From positions 28,604 through 92,603 of the forward strand of contig CANEZP010000018.1 of NCBI GenBank assembly GCA_947444305.1: a stretch of 64,000 nt of DNA. The letters are read 5' to 3'. Numbering within the stretch: position 1 is the first letter of the stretch; the number at the start of each line of letters is the position of its first letter. Of the stretch, positions 26,472 to 33,828 are shown piece after piece. The position numbers and the translations under genes are program-made. Below the pieces are notes generated by a model. The model saw only the letters and a program-made list of their open reading frames with translations, did no database searches and was not told the DNA's origin. This DNA comes from Pseudobdellovibrionaceae bacterium (GTDB taxonomy: Bacteria; Bdellovibrionota; Bdellovibrionia; Bdellovibrionales; UBA1609).

Positions 26472-27736
26472 GAATATTCGCGTTGGCATTCGCCGTAGCA
26501 TCACTTTCTTCGTTCGGCGCGCACGCCGCCGACGAAACGCGTACTTTGCCCAAAGGCCGTTTCGGAATCATTCTCGGCAACGTTTACGCGACCGGTACGG
26601 ATTACGAATTCGGTAAAGACGGTTCAAAGAAAACGGTTGGGGAGACTCACGCCACTTCCATTAAAGATCAGGCGCTCGCGGGTGCTTCGCGCAATTCGCT
26701 CGGCACGGCCGTCTTCAACGGCGTGGTCGGTATTCTGCAAGCGACGCCTACCGGTCAACAATTTTTGGCCGGCGCGCAGAACGCGGTCAACCAACTCGAC
26801 CTCGGCACGATGTCGATGAACGTCGCTTCGACCGCCAACGTGACTTCGCCGACCATCATGTACGGCGTGACCGATAAGTGGAGCGTGATCGTCAACGTGC
26901 CCTACGTGAGATTAAAGACCGAAGTGGATTGGGCTTACGTGCCCGGGAAAAGCAACGACGCCCTCGATTCTTTGAGCGCGTTGGCGAACGTCATCGGGAT
27001 CACGTCGATTCCGAATCGCAATCAGTTCGTCGGGCTCGCGCAACAAGAACTCGCCACCCGCGGTTACAAACCGCCCGTATCACGCGAGAAGAAATTTCTG
27101 GGCGATATCCGTTTGATGAACTTGGTCGACCTCGGCCGAGCGGGTCGCTTGTCTTTCGGGACGATGAACACTCTGCAGCTGCCGACGGGACCTAAGCATG
27201 ATCCCGACGATCTGTTCGACGCCGGATCTTTCCACAATGCTTTCATCGAACAGGAATTCACCGCGGTCTACAAACACAGCCGGCGTTTCCAAAGTTATTA
27301 CTCGGGCGCGTTTCGCTATAACTTAGCGCAGGAGACCGACTTTCGCATTCCGCTCGATGACCAAGATCTCTCGCCCGATAAATCACAGACCGAAACGGTG
27401 AAGCGCCAAATCGGAATGGGCACCACGCTCGAAGCCGGCGCTAAGTATCGCTTGTTTAGCCGTTTGCAAATCCTTGGCGGACTTATCCGCCGCACGAAGG
27501 CCGCGGACAGTTTCAGCGGGAACAAAGGCTCGAACTACGATGCGCTAGAGCGTATGTACCCATACGTCGCGGGCGAAGCTTACGTTTACAAATTGCAATT
27601 GAAGTACGACCCCTTGAGCAATTACCAACCGGGTTCGGTACCTTTGATGGCCGATATCAGCTACGAAGAAACTTTTTCGGGAACCAACACGCCGGCGCTA
27701 AAGCAGTTGATGTTTTCCATCGCGACGTTCTTCTAA
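26468..27736 (+). CDS. Outer-membrane protein, transporter-like barrel
   Basis: About 422 residues from GTG 26468, which overlaps the previous stop; the longer frame upstream is inside the previous gene. Signal peptide MRIFALAFAVASLSSFGAHA. The mature part alternates polar and aromatic residues and ends with Phe (ATFF), as outer-membrane proteins often do. Segments such as PTIMYGVTDKWSVIVNVPYVRLKT, GRLSFGTMNTLQLPTG and YRLFSRLQILGGLIRR resemble FadL/SBBP-type porin relatives (MetA-pathway phenol-degradation-like barrels). The substrate is unknown. Convergent with marR. Confidence 0.65.
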   Translation: MRIFALAFAVASLSSFGAHAADETRTLPKGRFGIILGNVYATGTDYEFGKDGSKKTVGETHATSIKDQALAGASRNSLGTAVFNGVVGILQATPTGQQFLAGAQNAVNQLDLGTMSMNVASTANVTSPTIMYGVTDKWSVIVNVPYVRLKTEVDWAYVPGKSNDALDSLSALANVIGITSIPNRNQFVGLAQQELATRGYKPPVSREKKFLGDIRLMNLVDLGRAGRLSFGTMNTLQLPTGPKHDPDDLFDAGSFHNAFIEQEFTAVYKHSRRFQSYYSGAFRYNLAQETDFRIPLDDQDLSPDKSQTETVKRQIGMGTTLEAGAKYRLFSRLQILGGLIRRTKAADSFSGNKGSNYDALERMYPYVAGEAYVYKLQLKYDPLSNYQPGSVPLMADISYEETFSGTNTPALKQLMFSIATFF

Positions 27737-27743
27737 GCGCGAC

Positions 27744-28187
27744 TCAATCTAATAATTTAGAGACGATCGCTTTAAGTTGTTTTCGCTCGGTGGCGGAAAG
27801 CGGGGCGAGGAATTCGGCTTCGGCCTCCTCGCGCAGGCCGTCGATCTTGCTTAAGAGTTTACGGCCGGCGGCGGTGAGCTCGAGGCATTTTGCGCGGCGG
27901 TCAGTTTCGCTTTGCACGCGCTTCAAGTATTTGCTCTTTTCTAATCCGTCGAGCATGCGAACCATCGTTGCCTTATCCATCGCCATAAAGTTGCCGAGCT
28001 CGACCTGATTCAAGCGGCCTTCAACGCTCAGCAATCTTAACATGGCATACTGCGGCCCGATGATCTTGAACGGCTCGAGTCTTTCGTCGAGTCGCGCACG
28101 CATGCGCGTTGCTACTTTAACGATACAATAGCATGTATTCGATTTAAGCTTAGGATGTACCATCTGTCCGGTCAGGCTAAGATTCAT
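27744..28187 (-). CDS. MarR-family transcriptional regulator
   Basis: About 147 residues from ATG 28187 (an ATG-like frame extends to 28223 but into the operator). Winged-helix layout of MarR: helical dimerisation end, GPQYAMLRLLSVEGRLNQVELGNFM, recognition region MDKATMVRMLDGLEKSKYLKRVQSETDRRAK (the DxR wing) and LTAAGRKLLSKI. MarR proteins usually repress and are released by small phenolic or lipophilic ligands. It is divergent from a drug-efflux operon with only about 80 bases between, so it probably controls that operon and itself. Confidence 0.85.
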   Translation of the reverse strand: MNLSLTGQMVHPKLKSNTCYCIVKVATRMRARLDERLEPFKIIGPQYAMLRLLSVEGRLNQVELGNFMAMDKATMVRMLDGLEKSKYLKRVQSETDRRAKCLELTAAGRKLLSKIDGLREEAEAEFLAPLSATERKQLKAIVSKLLD

Positions 28188-28202
28188 CCAATTAGTTTTG
28201 CC

Positions 28203-28233
28203 TGAAATAGTTTGCACTATCAACTATATTTCA
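28203..28233. promoter_or_regulatory. Likely MarR operator
   Basis: Inverted repeat TGAAATAGTT (28203-28212) and AACTATATTTCA (28222-28233), arms matching apart from a 2-base insertion. It lies between marR and the efflux operon, where a MarR dimer would bind and overlap both promoters. Confidence 0.6.
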
Positions 28234-28269
28234 ATAGCTTAGTTTTAGGTTCATCCCCGGGGTTGGCGC

Positions 28270-29565
28270 GTGAAAATACCTTTTGCAATCTTCCTAAGCT
28301 TTTTCTCTTTGCAAGCGACGGCCGTGCCGCTTGATCTAAAGTCGGCCTTGGCCGGCGCGCGCAGCCAATCACCCGAGGTACAAAAAGCCGCGTCGCTCAA
28401 AGAGGAAGCGCGGTGGCGCAAGGTCGAGGCCTACGCGGGTTGGTTCCCGCGCATCACGGCTTCGGGCAATTACCTGCTCGACTATAAATATATGTTCACC
28501 GACATCAACATTGCCGGCGCGCCCGTGACCGTGCCGGGCATCGTGCCCACGACCATCTTCGACGTGAAAGCGCAGTACAGTTTATGGGACGGGTGGGCCA
28601 GTACCAACCGCGAACGAGCCTCGAAGGCGCTCGCCGCCGCGGCCGATGATGACTTCCGCTGGGCTGAATTCAAGGTGGGCCGCACGGTGGCGCTCGAGTA
28701 CTACCGCACCCTCGCCAATAAAGAATTACTCCAAGTGGCCGAGAACAATTTAAAAACTCTGCAAGATCATTTGCGCGAAGTGCGGCTGTTTAAGCAGAAC
28801 GGACTTTCGACCAACTACGATGTTTTGCGGGTCGAGGTGCAAGTCTCGGAAGCCGAGAGCGAAATACTAAACACGCAAGACAATCTCGCGGTGGCGCAAG
28901 GTCACCTCGCCGAAGTGCTCGGCCAAGACGAGCCGGTCGAGCCCGCCGGAAAACTGCCGGAGCTCAAAGCCGAACTCGCCAACGGTGTGAAGGCCGACGT
29001 TTCACAACGTACGGACATCGAAGCGTTGAACGAGCGCGTAAAGGGTTACGCCTTTAGCGAGAGCGCCGCCGGCCGTCACTGGATGCCGCGCTTTTCGGCG
29101 GTGGGACTTTACCAGTTTTATAACAATCGCAACGACGGCTTCGATGATTGGGACCGCTACCGCAACGCATACCAAGTCGGATTGAATCTCACTTGGGATT
29201 TGTTCGACGGTTACGCTTCGACCGCGCGCAAGCACGAAGCGATCGAGCAGCGTGTGCAAAGCGAGAAGTCGCTCCGGATCGCGCAACTCAAAGGCAAATT
29301 GGACCTCGACCGGTGGTCACGCAAATTCAAATACTTTTGCTCCGTCTACAAAGCCCGGCAGGGTGACGTCGCTAAAACTCAGGAAAGCGTGCGGCTCGCG
29401 CGCGAAGGCCGCAAGGTCGGTGCGCGTACGAATAGCGACTTGCTCGACGCCGAGGCCGAATTGTTCCGCGCCGAAGCCGGCGCCGTGACCGCGCAGCTTG
29501 GCGCCATTGAAGCCTTGATCAACCTTGAATTGAGTACGGGCCAAGCCCTGTACAATTTCGAATAG
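28270..29565 (+). CDS. TolC-family outer-membrane efflux channel
   Basis: 431 residues from a GTG start with signal peptide (MKIPFAIFLSFFSLQATA). It has the OEP pattern of two long helical repeats: LDLKSALAGARSQSPEVQKAASLKEEARWRKVEAYAGWFPRITASGNY at the start and a second copy around WMPRFSAVGLYQFYNN. Strands (FDVKAQYSLWDGWAS, QVGLNLTWDLFDGYAS) form the barrel. It should provide the outer-membrane duct for the HlyD and EmrB-like proteins encoded next. First gene of the operon, divergent from marR. Confidence 0.9.
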   Translation: MKIPFAIFLSFFSLQATAVPLDLKSALAGARSQSPEVQKAASLKEEARWRKVEAYAGWFPRITASGNYLLDYKYMFTDINIAGAPVTVPGIVPTTIFDVKAQYSLWDGWASTNRERASKALAAAADDDFRWAEFKVGRTVALEYYRTLANKELLQVAENNLKTLQDHLREVRLFKQNGLSTNYDVLRVEVQVSEAESEILNTQDNLAVAQGHLAEVLGQDEPVEPAGKLPELKAELANGVKADVSQRTDIEALNERVKGYAFSESAAGRHWMPRFSAVGLYQFYNNRNDGFDDWDRYRNAYQVGLNLTWDLFDGYASTARKHEAIEQRVQSEKSLRIAQLKGKLDLDRWSRKFKYFCSVYKARQGDVAKTQESVRLAREGRKVGARTNSDLLDAEAELFRAEAGAVTAQLGAIEALINLELSTGQALYNFE

Positions 29566-29578
29566 CCGGAGAGAGAAC

Positions 29579-30421
29579 ATGAAAAAGAAAATTCTTATGG
29601 GCATCGGCGCGGTCTCGGTCGTTTTGATCGGCTGGTTCATTTTCGATTATTTAATGTACGTATCGACCGACAACGCGCAGGTCGAAGGGCATTTCTTGCT
29701 GCTCACCCCGAAGGTCGGCGGCTACATAACGAAAATTAACGTTGAAGAAGGCCAGCGCGTAAAGAAGGGCGACGTACTCGTCGAGCTTGATCCGCGAGAT
29801 TACCAAAACGTTCTACGCCAGGTGGCGGGTGAGCTGACTTCGATCGACGCGAAGAAGCGAGACACGGAGCGCACCTACCGCCGTATTAGCGAATTAAAAG
29901 CGCAGGGCGCGGTTTCGCAAGCGCAGTACGATACTTCCTCGGCTTCGTATTCGGAAAGCAAAGCGAAGTGGGACGCCGTCAGTGCGCAGGTTTCGCAAGC
30001 GCAATTGAACTTGGACAACACCAAGATCGTCGCGCCCTCCGACGGTTTTATCGCGAAAAAATCGGCCGAGATTGGGCAACTCGCTTCTCCGGGTATTCCG
30101 CTCGTGGGTTTCGTCGACGCGACCGAACGCTGGGTGACCGCCAATTTCAAAGAAACGGATTTGCCGCATCTTAAAAAGGGCGCGCACGTGAGCGTGAAGA
30201 TCGACGCGATCGACGGACGCAAATACGAAGGTAAGATCGTTTCCATCAGTTCGGCAACGGGCGCGACGTTTACGTTACTTCCGCCCGACAACGCCTCAGG
30301 CAATTTCACGAAGGTCGTCCAGCGCGTGCCGGTCAAAGTTTCGCTCGGTGAGCTTAGCGAAGAAGACGCCGAAACTTTGCGCGTGGGTCTCAGCGCTTAC
30401 GTGAAAGTCTCCATCCACTAG
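29579..30421 (+). CDS. HlyD/EmrA-family periplasmic adaptor
   Basis: 280 residues. One N-terminal membrane segment (ILMGIGAVSVVLIGWFIFDYLMY), then the barrel-sandwich start STDNAQVEGHFLLLTPKVGGYI and VEEGQRVKKGDVLVELDPRDY. A short alpha-hairpin (about 85-150) precedes DGFIAKKSAEIGQLASPGIPL and the beta-barrel VTANFKETDLPHLKKGAHVSVKID. It joins the inner-membrane pump to TolC. It starts 13 bases after the tolC stop and ends 7 bases before the pump gene. Confidence 0.92.
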   Translation: MKKKILMGIGAVSVVLIGWFIFDYLMYVSTDNAQVEGHFLLLTPKVGGYITKINVEEGQRVKKGDVLVELDPRDYQNVLRQVAGELTSIDAKKRDTERTYRRISELKAQGAVSQAQYDTSSASYSESKAKWDAVSAQVSQAQLNLDNTKIVAPSDGFIAKKSAEIGQLASPGIPLVGFVDATERWVTANFKETDLPHLKKGAHVSVKIDAIDGRKYEGKIVSISSATGATFTLLPPDNASGNFTKVVQRVPVKVSLGELSEEDAETLRVGLSAYVKVSIH

Positions 30422-30428
30422 AGGTTTT

Positions 30429-31991
30429 ATGACCCGGCAATCTAAACTGATCGTCTTCGTCGCGGTCTTGGCCTCGTTGCTCGAGATCATCGACACGTCG
30501 ATCGTCAACGTCGCGCTGCCCACCATGATGGGGAACTTAGGTGCCACGCTCGAAGATATTTCGATGGTCGTTACCGGCTACGCGATTGCCAACGCGATTA
30601 TCTTACCGGCCTCCGCTTGGTTGTCGGAGCGCTTCGGGCGCAGACGTTATTTTTTGACCTGCATCGTTTTGTTCACGCTCACCTCCGTCGCCTGCGGCCT
30701 GGCGCCGAATCTTTTCTTTCTGATTGTGTTCCGCATTCTGCAAGGACTCGCGGGCGGGGCGTTGTTGCCGACGTCACAGGCTTTGATCTACGAGCAGTTC
30801 CCGAAAGAAAAAGCCGGCATGGCCGGCGCCATCTTCGGGATGAGCGTTATGGTCGGCCCCGCGTTGGGCCCGGTCATCGGCGGCTACCTGACCGACGAAT
30901 TCGGCTGGCGCATGATCTTCAATATCAACTTACCGCTGGGAATTTTCGCGCTGATGGTCGGCTCGGCCGTCATTCAAGATGCGGAATACCACACCGACGC
31001 CAAGTCAGCCGGGCCGCGGCCGCTGGACACGATCGGGTTAGGATTGCTCGTCGCGGGGGTCGGTTGCCTGCAGTATGTTTTGGAGCGCGGCGAAGCCGAC
31101 GACTGGTTTTCGTCCAGCGCGATCTGCATCAACGCGATCATCGCGGCGATAAGTCTTCCCGGTTTCGTATGGTGGGAACTTCGCACAAAGTTTCCGATCG
31201 TCAACGTTCGCTTGTTTGCCGACCCGATCGTGCGCGGCGGGGTCACGCTCATGGCCTGCCTCGGATTTTTTCTGTACGGAGTGGTGTTCTTGATGCCGAC
31301 CTTCCTCGCGCGTACTTACGGCTACGACGCGACCCAGATCGGAATCATGTTCATCCCGGGCTCGTTGGTGACGATGGCGATGATGCCGTTGATGGGCCGC
31401 ATGATGCAAGGGGGAGTGAACCCGAAATATCTCGTGGCCACCGGCTTCGCGTTGATCGAAGTCACGCTCTACATCATGACGACGTTCTCGCCTTTCTCGA
31501 GCAAAGGCGACATTCTGCTTTCGCTGTACGTTCGTGGCCTAGCCCTGTCTTTTTTGTTCGTGCCGATCAACTCCTCCATTTTATCGCAGTTTAAAGGCGC
31601 CGAGCTGGGGCAAGTGTCCGGCTTGATGAATCTGTTTCGTCAGATCGGCGGTAGCATGGGGATCGCGCTCGTCGCGACGATGTTGAATACGCGCAGTCAC
31701 CAAAACTATTTAGATTTAGCTTCGAAAGTTTCGCCCCTGAATCCGAACACGCAACAATTTATGCAATCTTCGGGCGGGGCGCTCGGGCACAAAATGGGCG
31801 AGCAGCTGGGCTTGGCCAGCGGGGCGCAGGCGGCGATGCGCGTGATGTTCTATAAGATGCAATCGCAAGTCTTCATGATGACCTTCCTGCAATTGGTCTT
31901 CATCATGATGTGCCTCGTCTCGCTGGCGTTCATCCCGGTTTACTTCCTGAAATTCAAACGACCACCCACCGTCGTTCTCGCGGATCATTGA
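30429..31991 (+). CDS. EmrB-like MFS drug efflux pump (DHA2 family)
   Basis: 520 residues with about 14 membrane helices. The DHA2 hallmarks are visible: LLEIIDTSIVNVALPTMM in helix 1, motif A in WLSERFGRRR, and motif C in VMVGPALGPVIGGYLTDE in helix 5. It exports drugs in exchange for protons and, with the adaptor and TolC-type channel upstream, forms a tripartite pump like EmrAB-TolC. It is the last gene of the operon; an A/T-rich stem AACTAAAA/TTTTAGTT lies shortly after (about 32008-32047) and could act as a weak terminator. Confidence 0.93.
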   Translation: MTRQSKLIVFVAVLASLLEIIDTSIVNVALPTMMGNLGATLEDISMVVTGYAIANAIILPASAWLSERFGRRRYFLTCIVLFTLTSVACGLAPNLFFLIVFRILQGLAGGALLPTSQALIYEQFPKEKAGMAGAIFGMSVMVGPALGPVIGGYLTDEFGWRMIFNINLPLGIFALMVGSAVIQDAEYHTDAKSAGPRPLDTIGLGLLVAGVGCLQYVLERGEADDWFSSSAICINAIIAAISLPGFVWWELRTKFPIVNVRLFADPIVRGGVTLMACLGFFLYGVVFLMPTFLARTYGYDATQIGIMFIPGSLVTMAMMPLMGRMMQGGVNPKYLVATGFALIEVTLYIMTTFSPFSSKGDILLSLYVRGLALSFLFVPINSSILSQFKGAELGQVSGLMNLFRQIGGSMGIALVATMLNTRSHQNYLDLASKVSPLNPNTQQFMQSSGGALGHKMGEQLGLASGAQAAMRVMFYKMQSQVFMMTFLQLVFIMMCLVSLAFIPVYFLKFKRPPTVVLADH

Positions 31992-32168
31992 TGCCCCAAA
32001 ATGAGACAACTAAAAGTGACGGAAAATTGGACGATCGTTTTTAGTTAAGCGGCCGTCAAAGATCTGCGCGGCAAGTGCGTTTTAGTCGCGAATGGCGGGT
32101 ACCGTACGTGCAATTGATCCGGGTATAAGGTCGCCGCTCTTGCCGCAGGCCTTAAGGGGGAACCACGC

Positions 32169-32975
32169 ATGAAACACTTATTTTTGATCATCATCGCAGG
32201 CTCGTTGAGCGCATGTGCGCAATCGGGCTTTAATTCCAACGCCGCAAATTCGGTCGCTCAGTCCGCGAACGTTGCCGGTGATGCGGACGACGTGGTGATC
32301 CCACTTCCGCCGCGCCCGAGCATGCCTAGCGAACCGACCGATACGGTCATACCGCCGCCCCCGCTACCGCCGCCACCTCCGCTTCCTCCTCCGCCCCCGC
32401 CGCCGGTTCCGCCCGCCGTGGGATCTATGGGTTGGAACAACGTTGAAGGCATCGGCCAATGCGCCGGAATCGCGCACGACAACGGCCGCGTGGATTGCTT
32501 GGGTTTCCAAGCGGTTTGTACCGGTTCGATGAACTGTCCGTTCGACGAGGCCGTCGCGGTTTGTAACTTCACTTATCTGCAAGGTAAGAACGACTTCCGT
32601 CTTCAGCCGGGCGCGTTTGAATACTTCTCGAACGACATGGATCACTTGCCCGTCGGTTGGGGTTGCCAAGTTCAGCCGCGCGGTTTCAAGGTCGGTAATC
32701 CGTTGGTCGATCCCGCGGTCTTCGACGCAAAATTTTATTTGGCTAGCCACGCAGATTTGCAAGCCGCTTTCGGCGCCGAAAGCCGACACATGGCTAGCAC
32801 GCACTGGCGGACAAAAGGTCTTAGCGAGGGCCGCCGCGGTTCACCGAATTTTTCGGCGAAGATCTATCTCGAACGCTACGCCGACCTACGGGCCGCATTG
32901 GGCGCCACCAATTACATGGCCGCCGCCGAACACTACGTGAAGTACGGCCGTGCCGAAGGCCGCTCGGGCAAGTAG
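32169..32975 (+). CDS. Lipoprotein with polyproline linker and C-terminal repeats
   Basis: 268 residues. Signal peptide with lipobox LSAC (C16). A Pro-rich stretch (about 55-80; runs of PPPPLPP) links it to a cysteine-containing middle domain (about 85-180). The C-terminal 90 residues hold two copies of a motif reading roughly F.AK.YL....ADL.AA.GA......A..H....G..EGR, a unit found in surface and RTX-type proteins. The function is unknown; a lipid-anchored surface binder is a fair guess. Confidence 0.65.
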   Translation: MKHLFLIIIAGSLSACAQSGFNSNAANSVAQSANVAGDADDVVIPLPPRPSMPSEPTDTVIPPPPLPPPPPLPPPPPPPVPPAVGSMGWNNVEGIGQCAGIAHDNGRVDCLGFQAVCTGSMNCPFDEAVAVCNFTYLQGKNDFRLQPGAFEYFSNDMDHLPVGWGCQVQPRGFKVGNPLVDPAVFDAKFYLASHADLQAAFGAESRHMASTHWRTKGLSEGRRGSPNFSAKIYLERYADLRAALGATNYMAAAEHYVKYGRAEGRSGK

Positions 32976-33047
32976 CCTCGAACAATGGGGCCGGCCGCGT
33001 GACGGCCGGGCTTGCCTCTGCTCTGCTCTCCAACCACATAAATATTA

Positions 33048-33147
33048 AAGGCGTCGAAATGAACAAATCGACGTCGCCACTCAACTCAGCTGATTTGAAA
33101 TCAAAGGAACAGCGCCTACGTAGGCGATTTGTTCATTTCGACGCCTT
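33048..33147. repeat. 23-bp perfect inverted repeat with nested palindromes
   Basis: Arms 33048-33070 and 33125-33147 are exact reverse complements over 23 bases (core CGAAATGAACAAATCG and its complement). The 54-base centre has further palindromes: TGATTTGAAATCA (33091-33103) and CGCCTACGTAGGCG (33113-33126, running into the right arm). It lies between two convergent genes, 18 bases past the stop of the minus-strand one. A termination structure, a structured RNA or an invertible segment are possible. Confidence 0.8.
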
Positions 33148-33165
33148 CGCAGTATACGCTGCTTA

Positions 33166-33765
33166 TTACGGGTTTTCGCGCGGACCGCGAGCTTCACGCG
33201 GGCTGCTAACTTCGGGCGGGCCGCTAACTTTGCGCGGCGAAGTGGCGGCGGAGATTTTTTGGCGTGTTTCCTCGGGTAGGTCGGTTAGGACGCGGCGGAG
33301 TAATTTTTGTGATTGGTCTTCGTAAGCCGTGGGCGCCGAAATCTTTATTTTTTCAAGCGAGAGCGAGAAGTAATCGGGGCTGTTGAGCAGCCATTCGTCG
33401 CCGGGCCAGACAGCTTCGTTGTTCGGGCCGTTAAACCTTAGCGATGAAAACTGTTCCTGCAGTTCCGCGAGGTGGGCGGCGGTGAAAAGCAAATCTCCGG
33501 GGCCCGGCGTGATCATGACGGTCGTGTAATTTTCGTTTGAGATAATTACCGTTTTACCCCAGTCGGACGTGCCCTCGGCGAGCCAGCCGAAACCGGCGTT
33601 TCGCCACGCGATGCCCTCTACGCCGAGATTTTTGAGGTACTGGGGTTGTCCCCGCAAACGTATTGCGTTTACGAGCGAATCTAGGCAACCGATGCCCGCC
33701 GAGGCCTGCGCCGAGAACGCCAGTCCTGCGAGCACAACGAAAATAAGTCGTAATTGTTTAGGCAT
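33166..33765 (-). CDS. Secreted hypothetical protein with basic C-terminal repeats
   Basis: 199 residues with signal peptide (MPKQLRLIFVVLAGLAFSAQASA). The mature part begins GIGCLDSLVNAI and has one clear Cys. The last 30 residues are repetitive (SPRKVSGPPEV, SSPREARGPREN), a low-complexity basic tail. I do not recognise the family. The gene is convergent with the 32169 lipoprotein, and the inverted repeat starts just after its stop. Confidence 0.6.
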   Translation of the reverse strand: MPKQLRLIFVVLAGLAFSAQASAGIGCLDSLVNAIRLRGQPQYLKNLGVEGIAWRNAGFGWLAEGTSDWGKTVIISNENYTTVMITPGPGDLLFTAAHLAELQEQFSSLRFNGPNNEAVWPGDEWLLNSPDYFSLSLEKIKISAPTAYEDQSQKLLRRVLTDLPEETRQKISAATSPRKVSGPPEVSSPREARGPRENP

Positions 33766-33828
33766 GGCGATTCCAGCAGCAAATCCCGTGCCCCGCGGGA
33801 GGGCGGGGCGGGGCCGGCGAGGGCGGAC

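Noticed and set aside
30617..31594. 325-codon plus-strand frame
   Set aside because: Shadow of the EmrB-like gene in another frame, with biased composition.
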